Positions 1-8,457 of a stretch of DNA of 21,644 bases are shown one piece after another. The DNA is from Prevotella sp. (GTDB taxonomy: Bacteria > Bacteroidota > Bacteroidia > Bacteroidales > Bacteroidaceae). The stretch is taken from positions 1 to 21,644 of the forward strand of contig JAEEZP010000011.1 of assembly GCA_016291915.1 (NCBI GenBank), read 5' to 3'. Position numbers and translations under genes: made by a program. How positions within the stretch are numbered: position 1 is the stretch's first letter; the number at the start of each line of letters is the position of its first letter. Under the pieces are notes generated by a model, which saw only the letters and a list, made by a program, of their open reading frames with translations, had not been told where the DNA came from and did no database searches.

Positions 1-1
1 C

Positions 2-1033
2 ATGACATGGTCGCAGCCAAAGTTCACTGAACCCAATGCACCTGTCATTCCGACATACAGTATCTTGGTGTCTTCCAACGGTACATTCAATCAAGCTTAC
101 GATGACAAAGCTGACGATAATACTGGAGCAGACTATGTACAACTGGCTGAGACATACAACACCTGTTCCGCCAATATTCCGACAGCTTCTATCAACAAAG
201 CCTTGTTGCAACTGAACCAATGGACAGAGGAAACTCTTCCTGCAAACCAGACTGTTTCCATTCGAGTGATGGCTGATATCCGTGATGCTTCCAAGCGCAT
301 CTACTACCCTATTCTTTCTGACAACGCCATCACACTGAAGACTGTACCTTATTATATCGAACTGGTAGCAGCTGATCCTGAGGTATGGTACCTCATTGGA
401 GGTGATATCGGTGATGGAACATGGGGCAATAACATTCCAAGCAGCTTCCCAATGCAGACTGTCAAGGATTACATTTACGATACCAATACCGGTAAGGGTG
501 AGATTACCTGGACAGGTTATCTGGCTGGTAACGGATTCAAACTTAAGAAACTGACAACCTCTTGGGACGAGCAGTGGGGTCAAGGCGGAAGCTTTGGCAA
601 CTTCGTCATGAACGATGGTGGTTCTGGTAACATTACAGTGCCGGCAGCCGGTTACTATACAGTGACGCTGAATACAGCCAATAACACACTCTCTGTAGAG
701 CCATATGATGGAACACCGACAGAATTTACTGGTATGGCTGTTTCTGGTAGCTTCAACAATTGGGGTGACACAGAGATGACACCTGTTCATACTTATGCTG
801 GTGCTAAGAACCACGACTGGATGATTACCATGGATATGAAGGCCGGCGATGAGATTAAGTTCAAGCAACTCGGCAGCTGGGACTTCAACAAGGGTGGTGC
901 ATTCATCACATACTCTAAGGGATTCTATGCTTATGGTATTGACGGTGGTGCAAACATCGTGATTCCGGAAGACGGCAAATACCTGATCCTCTTCAACGAC
1001 ATCACGGGTTACTTCCACTTTATCAAACAGTAA
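2..1033 (+). CDS. susE: SusE-like starch-binding outer-membrane lipoprotein, 3' part only
   Basis: This is the C-terminal part of a surface glycan-binding protein of the SusE/SusF group, which holds starch at the outer membrane for the SusCD importer. The frame is open to the left edge, so the first Met (MTWSQP) is probably internal and the signal peptide lies outside the window. Residues 1-116 look like the Ig-like SusE N-terminal domain. Two starch-binding-type beta-sandwich modules follow: about 117-236 (with VWYLIGGDIGDGTWG) and about 241-343 (with MAVSGSFNNWGDTEMTP). Two modules fit SusE rather than SusF. A susF-like gene starts 37 bases downstream, probably in the same operon; susC and susD would be expected upstream but are not visible. 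Family assignment rests on module pattern and context; the exact ligand is inferred. Confidence 0.85.
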   Translation: MTWSQPKFTEPNAPVIPTYSILVSSNGTFNQAYDDKADDNTGADYVQLAETYNTCSANIPTASINKALLQLNQWTEETLPANQTVSIRVMADIRDASKRIYYPILSDNAITLKTVPYYIELVAADPEVWYLIGGDIGDGTWGNNIPSSFPMQTVKDYIYDTNTGKGEITWTGYLAGNGFKLKKLTTSWDEQWGQGGSFGNFVMNDGGSGNITVPAAGYYTVTLNTANNTLSVEPYDGTPTEFTGMAVSGSFNNWGDTEMTPVHTYAGAKNHDWMITMDMKAGDEIKFKQLGSWDFNKGGAFITYSKGFYAYGIDGGANIVIPEDGKYLILFNDITGYFHFIKQ

Positions 1034-1070
1034 TACTGTTCTAAAAATAATCTAAAAGGAATCAATTATT

Positions 1071-2498
1071 ATGATGAAAAAAATATTTTTTGGATTAGCT
1101 CTTGTAGCATCGGTGTTTGCATGCACCGATGACTACACAGACTGGGCAGATCCGCAGACCAATGCCGCTCCTGCACAGGTTAGTTTCAGTGACGGAAGTG
1201 TTTCGGCTGTCAATGTCATTAACTTTGCAGAGATCCCTGAAGATCAGAGCACTGTCAAGGTATGTAATATTACCGCACCGTCTTCCAGCGATGCTGGTTA
1301 TACTACTCCCCTATATACCATCACTTTAGGTGATCAGACTTTCGATATCACGGCTGACGGAACGATATCTGCAGAAGATCTGAAGGCTTATGTGTTGAAT
1401 CTCTATGGAAAGGCACCTACACAGCGCGACATACAGGCAACTGTCAGTATGTGGCTCAGCAATGGTACTACCGCTGTTAAGACAGCCACCTCTGATCCTT
1501 TCAACGTGAGTGTGATTCTTAAGGCACCATTCATCGACGAAGGCTACTATCTTGTAGGCGACATGGTAGGATGGAGTGCAGAGGGTGCAAAGCCTTTCAC
1601 ACACGTTGGCAGCGGCAATGTATATGATAATCCTGAATTTACAATCGTCTTCACCACGACAGCAGACAATCAGTATTGGAAGATTATCCCACAGGGAAAT
1701 TATAACGGTGATTTCTGGTATGAGGGTGAAACCGGTGTAGTAGGCACAGCTGTTGACGGTGATACCAGTATGGGTGGCAGTTTGGTAACAAGCAGTCCAA
1801 AGGCTGGAAAGATTGAGAAAGCAGGTATCTATAAGATGACCATCAATATGATGGAGTACACCTATTCTATAGAGAAGCTTAATTTCGCTCCATTCATCTA
1901 TTTCATCGGATCTACCGATGGTTGGACAAAGTCTGTACAGAAGCTTGAAACAACTACCTTCGATGGCGTTTACACTGGTTATCTCTATTGCGCCGACCCG
2001 AACGGATGGGGTAACGCATTCAAGTTCCAGCGTAATCCGGGTTCATGGGATAACGAGATCAACAGTGGTACATTCTCTGGTGGTATATCAGGTGACTTCG
2101 CTGATGGTGGCGGAAATATCAACGTCACAGCAGGAGAAGGTGTTTACTATGTAGTAGCCGACCTTGCCGCCGGTACACTGACAGGAACACGTATTAATAA
2201 CATGAATCTTGTGGGCGACTTTAACGGATGGAATGCCGGTGATGATGCGCAACAGATGACATGGGATGCAGAGAACTACTGCTATGTCATTACGAATGCC
2301 GGAGTGAACAGCAACGGTTGGAAGTTCACTGCCAACAACGACTGGGGCATTAACCTCGGTGGTAACGACAGTGTAGAGCCTTCAATGGTAATTAACGACC
2401 TTGTAGGTGGTGGTAAGAACCTTGGTGCTGTAGGAAAGACCATCAAGCTCTATCCTACACGTATAACATCTGATAAGATTTATTGTACAGTAGAGTAA
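1071..2498 (+). CDS. susF: SusF-like starch-binding lipoprotein with three binding modules
   Basis: A surface lipoprotein that binds malto-oligosaccharides or starch without cutting them. The signal peptide ends in VFAC with lipid Cys18, followed by acidic residues (TDDYTD) like the lipoprotein export signal that sends Bacteroidota lipoproteins to the cell surface. Residues 25-150 form an Ig-like N-terminal domain. Three repeated modules follow: about 155-270 (YYLVGDMVGWS), 273-375 (IYFIGSTDGWT) and 377-475 (MNLVGDFNGWN). At 475 residues with three modules it matches SusF of Bacteroides (about 485) better than SusE. Two adjacent Met codons could start it; the first is used here. It lies 37 bases after the susE-like gene and 23 before the OmpA gene, so co-transcription is likely. 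Confidence 0.88.
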   Translation: MMKKIFFGLALVASVFACTDDYTDWADPQTNAAPAQVSFSDGSVSAVNVINFAEIPEDQSTVKVCNITAPSSSDAGYTTPLYTITLGDQTFDITADGTISAEDLKAYVLNLYGKAPTQRDIQATVSMWLSNGTTAVKTATSDPFNVSVILKAPFIDEGYYLVGDMVGWSAEGAKPFTHVGSGNVYDNPEFTIVFTTTADNQYWKIIPQGNYNGDFWYEGETGVVGTAVDGDTSMGGSLVTSSPKAGKIEKAGIYKMTINMMEYTYSIEKLNFAPFIYFIGSTDGWTKSVQKLETTTFDGVYTGYLYCADPNGWGNAFKFQRNPGSWDNEINSGTFSGGISGDFADGGGNINVTAGEGVYYVVADLAAGTLTGTRINNMNLVGDFNGWNAGDDAQQMTWDAENYCYVITNAGVNSNGWKFTANNDWGINLGGNDSVEPSMVINDLVGGGKNLGAVGKTIKLYPTRITSDKIYCTVE

Positions 2499-2521
2499 TC
2501 TAAAACAAATAAGGTACGATT

Positions 2522-3637
2522 ATGAAAAAGTTTCTAAATATAGCACTTGTTGTGGCACTCCTCTGCGGAGTGACCACAGCAAAGGCACAGAATGACGATA
2601 ACGACTATCGCTATCCGCATAACTTCTTCTCAATACAGGGAGGTGCGCAGGCTACACTGACCCACTACCCTATCGGTAAACTGATTACCCCGCAGGTAGC
2701 ACTTTCTTACGGACGATTCTTCAACTCAAAGGTAGGTGCCCGTCTGCACGTGCAGGGATGGAAGATCAACGGTGGTTTCTTGGCAGAGCGTTTCGACGGA
2801 CTGAGCAACGATGCGAAGTATGGTTTCAATAACATCACGGGCGATCTCGACCTGTTGATGAACATGTCGAACATCCTCTATCCTAACCGTACGAGCCAAG
2901 CTTTTGACTGGTTGCTCATCGCTGGTTTCGGTGTAAACTATGCCTGGGATTTCGATGAATTCAATGATATTACCAATAGCATGAAATACTATGTCGGTCC
3001 GGAGCCATGCGGCACAAAGCATAGCACATTCAACGGTCGCTTAGGTACGATGTTCCAGTATAATTTCTCCGACCATGTTGGTGTGAACCTCGAACTTGAT
3101 GCAAACTACAAGAACGATGAGTTCAACCTCAAGCGCAACTGGGATCCCGACTGGCAGGTACAGGCATTGGTTGGTCTTACTTTCCGTTTCGGTATGAAGA
3201 AGAAGCCGGTTCCTGTTCCAGAGCCTGTTGTCTATGAGGAGCCAGCTCCAGCACCGAAGCCAGAGCCTAAGCCTATCGTTAAGCCGGAGCCCAAACCGGA
3301 GCCCAAGCCTATCGTAAAGGAAGAACCTCTGCATGAGGTATTCTACTATAACATCCGTCTCTCTGACCCCGATCCGGACAAGATCTTGAATAGGATCGTA
3401 GCATGGCACAGTAAATATCCCCATAAGACGATCTCCATCAGCGGATATGCCGACAGAGGTACTGGTAATCCTAAGATCAATGTTGGCTACGCCAAGGCAC
3501 GTGCTGAGAAGGTGGCTAACGCACTCTACAACAAGGGTGTTGCCCGTGAGGTGATGGTTGTTAACTCTTATGGTGATACCGTTCAGCCATTCGAAGAGAA
3601 TGACCGCAACCGTTGTGTCATCGTAGTGGGTGAATAA
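2522..3637 (+). CDS. OmpA-family outer-membrane protein with proline-rich linker
   Basis: An envelope protein that probably ties the outer membrane to peptidoglycan. Signal peptide residues 1-22 end AKA, with cleavage before Gln23. Residues about 30-224 alternate in the way of an outer-membrane beta-barrel and end FRFGM. Residues 227-270 are a Pro/Lys/Glu linker that contains the unit KPEPKPIVK twice. Residues 271-371 are an OmpA C-terminal domain, with GYADRGTGNPKIN followed by AKARAEKVANAL; Asp311 and Arg327 sit where the peptidoglycan-binding Asp and Arg are expected. It follows the susF-like gene by 23 bases and precedes a hairpin terminator, so it closes this operon. A starch-specific role is not supported by its sequence; it may simply share the transcript. 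The SusE/F pair and OmpA are not normally a fixed set. Confidence 0.88.
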   Translation: MKKFLNIALVVALLCGVTTAKAQNDDNDYRYPHNFFSIQGGAQATLTHYPIGKLITPQVALSYGRFFNSKVGARLHVQGWKINGGFLAERFDGLSNDAKYGFNNITGDLDLLMNMSNILYPNRTSQAFDWLLIAGFGVNYAWDFDEFNDITNSMKYYVGPEPCGTKHSTFNGRLGTMFQYNFSDHVGVNLELDANYKNDEFNLKRNWDPDWQVQALVGLTFRFGMKKKPVPVPEPVVYEEPAPAPKPEPKPIVKPEPKPEPKPIVKEEPLHEVFYYNIRLSDPDPDKILNRIVAWHSKYPHKTISISGYADRGTGNPKINVGYAKARAEKVANALYNKGVAREVMVVNSYGDTVQPFEENDRNRCVIVVGE

Positions 3638-3654
3638 ATAGATTGATACATACC

Positions 3655-3684
3655 AACGGGCGGACAATTCAGTTCGCCCGTTTT
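3655..3684 (+). terminator. Hairpin terminator after the OmpA gene
   Basis: Arms AACGGGCG (3655-3662) and CGCCCGTT (3675-3682) pair perfectly, with a possible further G-T and A-T pair inside, and the stem runs into TTTT. It lies 18 bases after the OmpA stop codon and separates the susE/susF/ompA transcript from the amylase gene. This is a classical intrinsic terminator shape. Confidence 0.85.
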
Positions 3685-3751
3685 CACTTCTCTGTTAGGT
3701 AATACAAAGCTACCTTCGAAAATTGTTTTTGATAACAAGAAGAATAAAGAC

Positions 3752-5809
3752 ATGAAGAAAAATCTCTACTCATTATTACTACTGCTCGTCTTCTTATTCC
3801 TCGGCGACACACCCGTACGTGCTCAGGGTTGGCCCGCCAACTATAACGGTGTGATGCTGCAGGCTTTCTATTGGGATTCTTTTAATGCCACTCAATGGAC
3901 TACACTGGAGAAGCAAGCTGACGAACTGTCGAAGTATTTCTCCTTGATATGGATTCCTCAGAGTGGAAACTGCGGAGGAACATCCATGGGCTATGATGAT
4001 CAATATTGGTTCCCTGGAGGTAACGGCTACACCAGTTCATTCGGCAATGAGGCTCAATTACGTTCTATGATCAAAACATTCAAGAACAAAGGTATGGGTA
4101 CCATTGCGGATGTGGTGATCAATCACCGTAAGAGTAACAATGGATGGTTCGGTTTCCCATCAGAAACCTACAACGGAGTTACCTACACCATGAACTCTAA
4201 GGATGTCTGTTCAGATGACGATGGTGGCAAGGCACAGACAGAAGCCAATCGTCTGGGAGTTACCCTTGGTAACAAAGACACCGGTGAAGGATGGGATGGT
4301 ATGCGTGACCTCGACCATACCAGCACGAATGTGCAAAACACGGTGAAAGCATATCTGAAGATGCTCATTGATGAATTCGGTTATACCGGTTTCCGCTACG
4401 ATATGGTAAAAGGCTATTCAGCAACTTATACAGGGATGTATAACAACTATGCAAAGCCTTCTTTCTCCGTAGGCGAATGCTGGGATGGTACCGGAACAAT
4501 ACGCAATTGGATTGATGGCACCAAGATAAATGGTACACCTACATCAGCAGCTTTCGATTTCCAGTTCCGTTATACGGTGCGCAATGCGATAAACACTGGC
4601 AACTGGAGTAGACTTGGAAATCAGAACGACAATAATTGGCCGTTAGTTAGCAACAATTACGAGCATGGTAACTATTTCCAGTATGCTGTAACATTCGTGG
4701 AGAATCACGATGTCCAAGATAGAGGTACAACAAATAATTATACTCCAGACCCCATCAAGAAGGATACGCTTGCTGCCAATGCCTACCTCCTTGCCATGCC
4801 GGGAACACCCTGTGTATTCCTCACCCACTGGATGGCGTATAAGCAGGAGATAAAAGCAATGATCGATGCCCGTAAAGCTGCAGGTATAACCAATACGAGC
4901 AGCTATACTAACATGCGTAGTAGTTACGGATTGTACGCCAATCTCATCAAAGTAAATGATAAGGATCGAATGATAGTAACAGTTGGTAGTGACCTGTCAG
5001 GATATGCTCCATCCAACGTAGACTGGACTAAAGTACTTGAAGGATATCACTATGCCTACTATCTGAACAACTCTCTCGAGACAGCGTGGGCAGATAAGGC
5101 ATCAGGAGAGTATAGCAATCCATTCAGCGTGAAACTTACAGCCGTCTCTGCAACAAGTGGAGCACAACTGGTTTACACGCTCGATGGCAACAATCCGACA
5201 GCCGGCAGTACAAAGGCAAACAGCGGTACGAGCATCACTATTAACGAGGCATGTACCCTGAAGGTCGGCCTTCTGAAGAATGGAACAGTAACCAGCATCA
5301 TTACCCGGGAATATTCCTTCAAAGCACCGTATGAGCCGAAAACCATCACTGTGTATTGTAATGTGGATAAAGTAAACTGGAGTACTGTCAATTACTGGAC
5401 ATGGGGTGGCGATGGTACACACGCTCCTACGAACAGTTCATGGCCGGGTGATAAGGTCACTGCAACGAAATCCGTCAACGGCAAGACATGGTATTATAAA
5501 TCATTCACTCTCAATAGTGAGAACGATTGTGTCAACTTCGTGTTCAGCACTGGCTCTGGCAGTCCGCAGACCGTTAATGTTGAAAACATCATGAGCGACA
5601 GCTACTTCGAGATATCAACAGTAAAGGATGGAAACAACCACAAGGTGAACGATGTCACCAATACTGTTACGGGCATCCGTGAGATTTCCGCTCCTACCTA
5701 TAATAATAAGGTGTACACCATCGACGGTAGGGTGATCCGTGATCAGTACGACCTGAACGGTCTGCCGCACGGCATCTATATCTACAAAGGAAAGAAGATT
5801 GTGAAATAA
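3752..5809 (+). CDS. Secreted GH13 alpha-amylase with CBM26-like module and C-terminal sorting-like tail
   Basis: Hydrolyses internal alpha-1,4 bonds of starch. Signal peptide residues 1-24 (VRAQG, cleavage before Gln25), with no lipobox, unlike the lipoprotein SusG. The GH13 barrel spans about 28-440 and all four conserved regions are visible: DVVINH (120-125), GFRYD with nucleophile Asp217, GE with acid/base Glu242, and VENHD with Asp320. The motifs resemble plant and archaeal alpha-amylases more than SusG, but the subfamily is inferred. Residues 456-525 look like the chitobiase C-terminal/FN3-type domain (VYTLDGNNPT). Residues 530-620 look like a CBM26-type starch-binding module (NYWTWGGDG, SSWPGD). 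Residues 651-685 carry a terminal motif (VYTIDGR, then GIYIYKGKK) shared with two other proteins in the window. It is separated from the susE/F operon by a terminator and is probably transcribed alone. Confidence 0.93.
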   Translation: MKKNLYSLLLLLVFLFLGDTPVRAQGWPANYNGVMLQAFYWDSFNATQWTTLEKQADELSKYFSLIWIPQSGNCGGTSMGYDDQYWFPGGNGYTSSFGNEAQLRSMIKTFKNKGMGTIADVVINHRKSNNGWFGFPSETYNGVTYTMNSKDVCSDDDGGKAQTEANRLGVTLGNKDTGEGWDGMRDLDHTSTNVQNTVKAYLKMLIDEFGYTGFRYDMVKGYSATYTGMYNNYAKPSFSVGECWDGTGTIRNWIDGTKINGTPTSAAFDFQFRYTVRNAINTGNWSRLGNQNDNNWPLVSNNYEHGNYFQYAVTFVENHDVQDRGTTNNYTPDPIKKDTLAANAYLLAMPGTPCVFLTHWMAYKQEIKAMIDARKAAGITNTSSYTNMRSSYGLYANLIKVNDKDRMIVTVGSDLSGYAPSNVDWTKVLEGYHYAYYLNNSLETAWADKASGEYSNPFSVKLTAVSATSGAQLVYTLDGNNPTAGSTKANSGTSITINEACTLKVGLLKNGTVTSIITREYSFKAPYEPKTITVYCNVDKVNWSTVNYWTWGGDGTHAPTNSSWPGDKVTATKSVNGKTWYYKSFTLNSENDCVNFVFSTGSGSPQTVNVENIMSDSYFEISTVKDGNNHKVNDVTNTVTGIREISAPTYNNKVYTIDGRVIRDQYDLNGLPHGIYIYKGKKIVK

Positions 5810-5828
5810 TATCCTTCTACCAATTGAT

Positions 5829-5863
5829 AATAATATCCGAGACGAAGGGTCTCGGATATTATT
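5829..5863 (+). terminator. Long hairpin after the amylase gene
   Basis: A perfect 15-bp stem (AATAATATCCGAGAC at 5829-5843 with its complement at 5849-5863) with a 5-base loop GAAGG, 19 bases after the amylase stop codon. The following TGTATTATTCT is T-rich but lacks a clean T run, so it may terminate weakly or mainly protect the 3' end of the message. Confidence 0.7.
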
Positions 5864-5911
5864 GTATTATTCTGGAAATAATATTGGTAATGATATATCA
5901 GCTAACCAGGA

Positions 5912-5966
5912 GCACTGAAAGTGCGATAGAACATAGGCAGGGGTGAAGCGAAGCGTGAACCCCTGC
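5912..5966. repeat. Tandem pair of stem-loops in the amylase-GH53 spacer
   Basis: The 309-base gap between the amylase and GH53 genes has no gene. Besides the terminator and the GH53 promoter it holds two stem-loops: GCACT-GAA-AGTGC (5912-5924) and GCAGGGGT/ACCCCTGC (5937-5944 with 5959-5966). The loop of the second contains GCGAAGC (5948-5954) next to a partial repeat (GAAGCGAAGCG). Likely a dispersed palindromic element; function unknown. Confidence 0.5.
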
Positions 5967-6065
5967 AAAAAGGGTCGTTATTTATAAATGCCGAAGGTAT
6001 GACAGAATCTAAAGTAAAAACGACTTGATTTACTTGTACAAACATCATTAAAATCCGTTGCAATC

Positions 6066-6096
6066 TTTGTTTTTCCCTCAAAAAGTATTAACTTTG
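6066..6096 (+). promoter_or_regulatory. Bacteroidota-type promoter for the GH53 gene
   Basis: A TTTG box at 6066-6069 is followed after exactly 19 bases by TAACTTTG at 6089-6096. This matches the Bacteroidota primary sigma consensus (TTTG, 19-21 bases, TAnnTTTG) without a mismatch. The start codon is 22 bases after the -7 box, so the leader is short, and it has no Shine-Dalgarno sequence. Confidence 0.8.
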
Positions 6097-6118
6097 CACA
6101 TCAACAAACATCATCATC

Positions 6119-7345
6119 ATGAAAAGAAAGCTTATCACACTGATCACTATAACCATATTCACCTTACAGTTGCAGGCACAGAAATACGTAGGCGGCGATA
6201 TCTCCATGTTACCGAAATATGAAGAGGCAGGTGTCGTATATAAAGACAAAAACGGTGCCACCGTTTCTGATCCGCTCGCTTTCTTCAAGCAAGAAGGATG
6301 GAATGCCATGCGTGTAAGGCTCTTCGTAGATCCATCAAAAGATGCTGACAAAGCAGTATGTCAGGATATTGACTATGTAAAGAAACTCGGTAAACGCATC
6401 AAAGACGCAGGACTTCAGTTCATGCTCGACTTTCATTACAGTGATACATGGGCAGACCCCGCCAAGCAATGGACACCGGATGCTTGGAAATCGCTCTCAG
6501 ATGAGGAATTGAAACAGAAGATATACAACTATACCAAAGAGTCACTTCAGGCGTTGAAGGATTACGGTGCTACGCCTGATATGATACAGACGGGAAATGA
6601 AATCAGTTATGGTATGCTCTGGGGCGTTGAGGGGAGTAGTAACTTGAAAAAATGCTATACCAACAACACGGCTAATTGGGATCGATTCACATCCCTGCTG
6701 AAAGAAGCAGGAAAAGCTTGTCGTGAAGTATGCCCTCAAGCGAAAATCATCATCCATACAGAACGTGCTGCTCAGCCATCTGTCCTCACTGCCTTCTATG
6801 ATAAAATGACAACTGCATCCATTGACTACGATATTATAGGACTAAGCTATTATCCTGCCTATCATAAAGATCTAGCCACCTTGGAAACTGCGCTAAATAA
6901 AATTGAAGAAAAGCAGTATGGCAAAGACATTATGATTGTAGAAACAGGCTATAGCTATGCCTGGGCACTGAAAGGTACTGAACATGATTACACAAAGACC
7001 TATCCTTATACAGAAGAAGGGCAACGTCAATTCACTGCCGATCTTATTACCTTGCTGAACAAACATACCTCCGTGAAAGGACTGTTCTGGTGGTGGCCCG
7101 AGGATAACGGGAATAAGACTGTAACCGCAGAATGGTGGAATGCTGCTTTATACAACCATAATACAGGGCAACCATACTCTGCATTCTATGAACTGAAGAA
7201 CTTTATCAACAGCACCAGCATTGAATCCGTATTCCAAAAGCCACAGCTCAACGATGCCTGGTACTCGTTAGACGGCAGACAACTGCCAGACCAACCTACC
7301 AATAACGGCATCTACATTCATAACGGCAAGAAAATCATCTTTTAG
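6119..7345 (+). CDS. Secreted GH53 endo-beta-1,4-galactanase
   Basis: Cuts the beta-1,4-galactan backbone of type I arabinogalactan, the side chains of pectic rhamnogalacturonan I. Signal peptide residues 1-20 (LQLQAQ, cleavage before Gln21). The GH53 barrel covers about 22-362 with the family hallmark LDFHYSDTWADPAKQW (103-118), the acid/base TGNEISYGMLW (Glu161) and the nucleophile in VETGYSY (Glu275). The family is typically about 350-400 residues, so the gene is full length. After residue 365 a short tail contains WYSLDGR and NGIYIHNGKK, the same terminal motif as in the amylase and the LRR protein. It has its own promoter. The stop codon is only one base away from the stop codon of the opposing adaptor gene. 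With the PL1 gene it points to pectin use. Confidence 0.93.
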   Translation: MKRKLITLITITIFTLQLQAQKYVGGDISMLPKYEEAGVVYKDKNGATVSDPLAFFKQEGWNAMRVRLFVDPSKDADKAVCQDIDYVKKLGKRIKDAGLQFMLDFHYSDTWADPAKQWTPDAWKSLSDEELKQKIYNYTKESLQALKDYGATPDMIQTGNEISYGMLWGVEGSSNLKKCYTNNTANWDRFTSLLKEAGKACREVCPQAKIIIHTERAAQPSVLTAFYDKMTTASIDYDIIGLSYYPAYHKDLATLETALNKIEEKQYGKDIMIVETGYSYAWALKGTEHDYTKTYPYTEEGQRQFTADLITLLNKHTSVKGLFWWWPEDNGNKTVTAEWWNAALYNHNTGQPYSAFYELKNFINSTSIESVFQKPQLNDAWYSLDGRQLPDQPTNNGIYIHNGKKIIF

Positions 7346-7346
7346 G

Positions 7347-8450
7347 TTACTCTTCCGTAATCTTCTGCGGCCCGCGCACCTTATCACCACGTTTCAGACC
7401 TTTCTTCACCTCGATGTGAATACCGTCGCTGATACCCGTCTCAACCTTCTTACGGACATACGACGGTTTTTCACCGGTGCCCTCATTCACAAAGACATAC
7501 GTATCGTCACCGTCGAAGACCAAGGCACTCTCCGGAATCATCATGGCATCACTGACACTCGACAGCACGATACGGGCGTTGGCACTGTAGCCCGAACGGA
7601 TCTTACTGCTGGCAGGAACCTTCACGGCAGCCTTGATCTCAAACTCATTGGCTCCGTTGTTCTCAATCGCTTTCGGGGAGATATACTCCAAGGAAGCCTC
7701 AAAGGAGAGATCCTGTAAGGCACCGATCGTAATGGTCATCGGCATACCCGTAACGATCTGCCCCACCTCCGTCTCATCGATGTTACCACGGAAGATCAAG
7801 TCTTTCATGTCGGCAACACTCGCAATGGTCGTACCATCATTAAAAGTATTACTATTGATAACTGAGTTTCCCACCTTCACAGGAATATCCAGGATCACAC
7901 CACTGATGGTACTACGCACCAACGTACTGCTGGCCTTCGCATTACTGCGGGATACACCGTCACGCACCACCTCCAAAGCATCAGTAGCGGCATTCTTCTC
8001 TTCTTTAGCCTGCCGCCACACCTGCGCAATCTTATCATATTCATCGGCACTGACAAGTCCTTTGTCAAAGAGCACTTTCTCACGCTCATAGTCAGTCTGT
8101 GCCTGCTGCAGATTGACCGTCGCCAGTCGTACCCTACTCTCGGCGCTACTCAACTGTGCCATATCCGGAATTACCTTGACCTTGGCAATCACCTCACCGG
8201 CAGTGACGATATCACCGGCCTCTTTCATGATCTGGGTGATAATACCACTGATCTGCGGCTTCACATTCACCTCATCACGCGGTTCAATCTTTCCCGTCAC
8301 CACCGTCGTCTTACTGATATCACCCACCGTTACCTCAAACTCATCGTACACCACCTCTTTCGGTAATGAACGAAGATAGAGAAACACGAAGGTTCCTATG
8401 AACACAGCCAATATCAACAATGGCACTACAACTTTCAGAATCTTTTTCAT
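7347..8450 (-). CDS. MacA/HlyD-type periplasmic adaptor of an ABC efflux system
   Basis: Membrane-fusion protein that links the inner-membrane MacB-type permeases to an outer-membrane channel. Residues 4-27 are a membrane anchor. The two halves of a lipoyl-like domain flank a coiled-coil hairpin: about 52-95 (TGKIEPRDEVNVKPQISG) and about 176-213 (VRSTISGVILDIPVKVG), with heptad-rich helices about 98-172 between them. A beta-barrel (217-300) and a membrane-proximal domain follow. The length of 367 matches MacA-type adaptors. It is the last gene of the operon ATPase, permease, permease, adaptor. The spacer to the preceding permease gene holds a 7-base-period array. The adaptor family is clear; the substrate cannot be read from sequence. 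Its 3' end faces the GH53 gene with a one-base gap. Confidence 0.9.
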   Translation of the reverse strand: MKKILKVVVPLLILAVFIGTFVFLYLRSLPKEVVYDEFEVTVGDISKTTVVTGKIEPRDEVNVKPQISGIITQIMKEAGDIVTAGEVIAKVKVIPDMAQLSSAESRVRLATVNLQQAQTDYEREKVLFDKGLVSADEYDKIAQVWRQAKEEKNAATDALEVVRDGVSRSNAKASSTLVRSTISGVILDIPVKVGNSVINSNTFNDGTTIASVADMKDLIFRGNIDETEVGQIVTGMPMTITIGALQDLSFEASLEYISPKAIENNGANEFEIKAAVKVPASSKIRSGYSANARIVLSSVSDAMMIPESALVFDGDDTYVFVNEGTGEKPSYVRKKVETGISDGIHIEVKKGLKRGDKVRGPQKITEE

Positions 8451-8457
8451 ATATTAC

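Noticed and set aside
3041..3667. 208-codon open frame on the minus strand opposite the OmpA gene
   Set aside because: Its low-complexity Arg/Leu stretch is the reverse of the proline-rich linker, and it crosses the terminator hairpin.
3688..3718. TACCTTCG (3711-3718) as the amylase promoter
   Set aside because: One mismatch to TAnnTTTG, and no TTTG box at a spacing of 19-21; too weak to list, although the gene needs a promoter near here.
5829..5966. tRNA or riboswitch in the amylase-GH53 spacer
   Set aside because: The stem-loops are independent simple hairpins; no cloverleaf or known aptamer core is visible.
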